DNA from: Echinicola arenosa
Lineage (GTDB): Bacteria > Bacteroidota > Bacteroidia > Cytophagales > Cyclobacteriaceae
Direction: 5' to 3'
NCBI RefSeq assembly: GCF_014841125.1
Contig: NZ_JACYTQ010000002.1
Location: forward strand, 310,001 to 374,000
Length of the DNA stretch: 64,000 bases
The notes beneath the pieces were generated by a model. It worked only from the letters and a program-made list of their open reading frames with translations. It ran no database searches and was not told the origin of the DNA. The translations under genes and the position numbers were made by a program. Shown here piece after piece: positions 63,254 to 64,000 of this stretch; positions within the stretch are counted from its first letter, which is position 1; each line of letters starts with the position of its first letter.

Positions 63254-64000
63254 TTACATTGATTTGTTTTTTACAATCGCTTCAAAAAGACTAAGAATTT
63301 CCTCTTTCTTTCGCTGGCTAATCGGTAAAATTTTACCATTTTCCATTAAAACACTACCTCCATCATTTCGATAATACTTTCTCATATAATTGGGGTTAAT
63401 GAGATAGGATTGGTGGATTCTTATAAAAAAATATTTACTCAATGTTTTCTCCACTTCCTTTAGCGTTTTGCTAAACAGTAGGTTACTTCCATCATCCAGG
63501 TAAAGTAATGAATAGTTGTTTTGACTTTGGGCATAAATAATTTCATCTACTTTAATAAACTCCAAACCTTCGCTAACTGGCACCGCAATCTTGGACTTGA
63601 TGATGTTATTCTTTTTAAGCTGACCGATAAACTCAGTCATTTTATGATCCAATTGGTCTTTTTCATGCTGCTTTACATCTTCAAACTTATCCAGAACTCC
63701 TTGAAGTTCTGCTTTGTTAATAGGCTTAAGCAAATAATGAAAGGCCTTATATTGAAACGCTTTGACAGCATATTGACTGTAAGCCGTTGTAAATACCACC
63801 TCAAAATTAATATTCCCCATTACATCCAACAGCTCAAAGCCATTCAACCTTGGCATTTCCACATCTAGAAATAAAAGGTCTATCTCCATTTTCTTAAGCC
63901 AATCCATCGCCTCTTCCACATTGGTCGACGAAAAAGCGACTACTATTTCAGGGGCTAAATCAGCCAGTTCATGTTCCAAACTCTCTATACAATGTAACTC
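63254..64000 (-). CDS. LytTR-family response regulator (5' end outside window)
   Basis: The visible 249 residues cover almost the whole protein; only about 8 residues at the start lie beyond the window. A receiver domain has the phosphoacceptor Asp in LLFLDVEMPRLNG and the conserved Lys in LLKPINKAE. A LytTR DNA-binding domain occupies about residues 140-245 (EFIKVDEIIYAQSQNNYSLLYLDDG, LIRIHQSYLINPNYMRKYYR-like). Such regulators usually pair with a LytS-like histidine kinase, probably encoded just outside the window. Reading from TTG 63979 would miss the receiver's start. Confidence 0.92.
   Translation of the reverse strand, partial: ELHCIESLEHELADLAPEIVVAFSSTNVEEAMDWLKKMEIDLLFLDVEMPRLNGFELLDVMGNINFEVVFTTAYSQYAVKAFQYKAFHYLLKPINKAELQGVLDKFEDVKQHEKDQLDHKMTEFIGQLKKNNIIKSKIAVPVSEGLEFIKVDEIIYAQSQNNYSLLYLDDGSNLLFSKTLKEVEKTLSKYFFIRIHQSYLINPNYMRKYYRNDGGSVLMENGKILPISQRKKEEILSLFEAIVKNKSM

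Overview
The window is a 64 kb stretch of a chromosome from the phylum Bacteroidota, most likely order Cytophagales and plausibly a Cyclobacteriaceae-type marine bacterium (family level is inference). The evidence is a gliding/type IX secretion locus (porP-gldKLMN plus a PorW/SprE lipoprotein), Bacteroidota-only families (DUF4271, DUF6089-like), low G+C, promoters of the Bacteroidota type (TAnnTTTG), few Shine-Dalgarno sites and several TTG starts. I see no phage, transposon, plasmid or CRISPR; apart from one 2 kb gap the region is densely packed housekeeping and envelope genes.

Layout. 1-3.0 kb (minus): M23 peptidase, bactofilin, two AtpI-like membrane proteins and the start of atpB. 3.1-9.9 kb (plus): PorW/SprE lipoprotein, PBP1A and UvrC. 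9.9-19.3 kb (minus): a TamA/BamA-like barrel, DUF4271 protein, uroporphyrinogen-III synthase, PorP/SprF, then gldK, gldL, gldM, gldN. 19.3-28.8 kb (mostly plus): HemW, a DciA-like protein, a DUF4197 lipoprotein (minus), a SpoIIE phosphatase/STAS/RsbW-like switch, and three consecutive periplasmic foldase-type proteins ending in SurA. 28.9-34.3 kb (minus): pheS and a 1442-residue AsmA-like envelope protein built of about seven repeats of ~175 residues.

34.3-36.4 kb is a 2 kb gap without a credible protein gene. It holds two related tRNA-like RNAs on the minus strand, each with its own Bacteroidota promoter and terminator-like hairpin. One is 126 nt with a 55-nt variable region and an odd anticodon loop; the other is 71 nt and has no anticodon arm. 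Base changes between their acceptor and T stems are compensatory. This is the most unusual part of the window.

36.4-43.1 kb (mostly minus): RluD-type pseudouridine synthase, a D-cysteine desulfhydrase/ACC deaminase homologue (plus), a HEAT-like protein, a DUF2179 membrane protein, an MFS transporter, ferrochelatase, a DUF4168 protein and thioredoxin. 43.2-51.9 kb (minus): the envelope block yqeY, cvpA, pabA-like, CBS-ACT protein, nadK, DUF6089-like, uppS, bamA and two skp/ompH genes. 52.0-55.6 kb (plus): pdxJ, alpha/beta hydrolase, RsmI-like methyltransferase, metK. 55.7-64 kb: ddl (minus), dipeptidyl peptidase IV and two small proteins (plus), glyS (plus), MltF-like transglycosylase (minus) and a LytTR response regulator cut by the window end (minus).

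Functionally the region is dominated by envelope building: outer-membrane protein insertion and chaperones (BamA, Skp, SurA), peptidoglycan (PBP1A, Ddl, UppS, MltF, M23) and the gliding/T9SS motor. Gene identities rest on motifs read by eye in the translated sequence; no database search was run.
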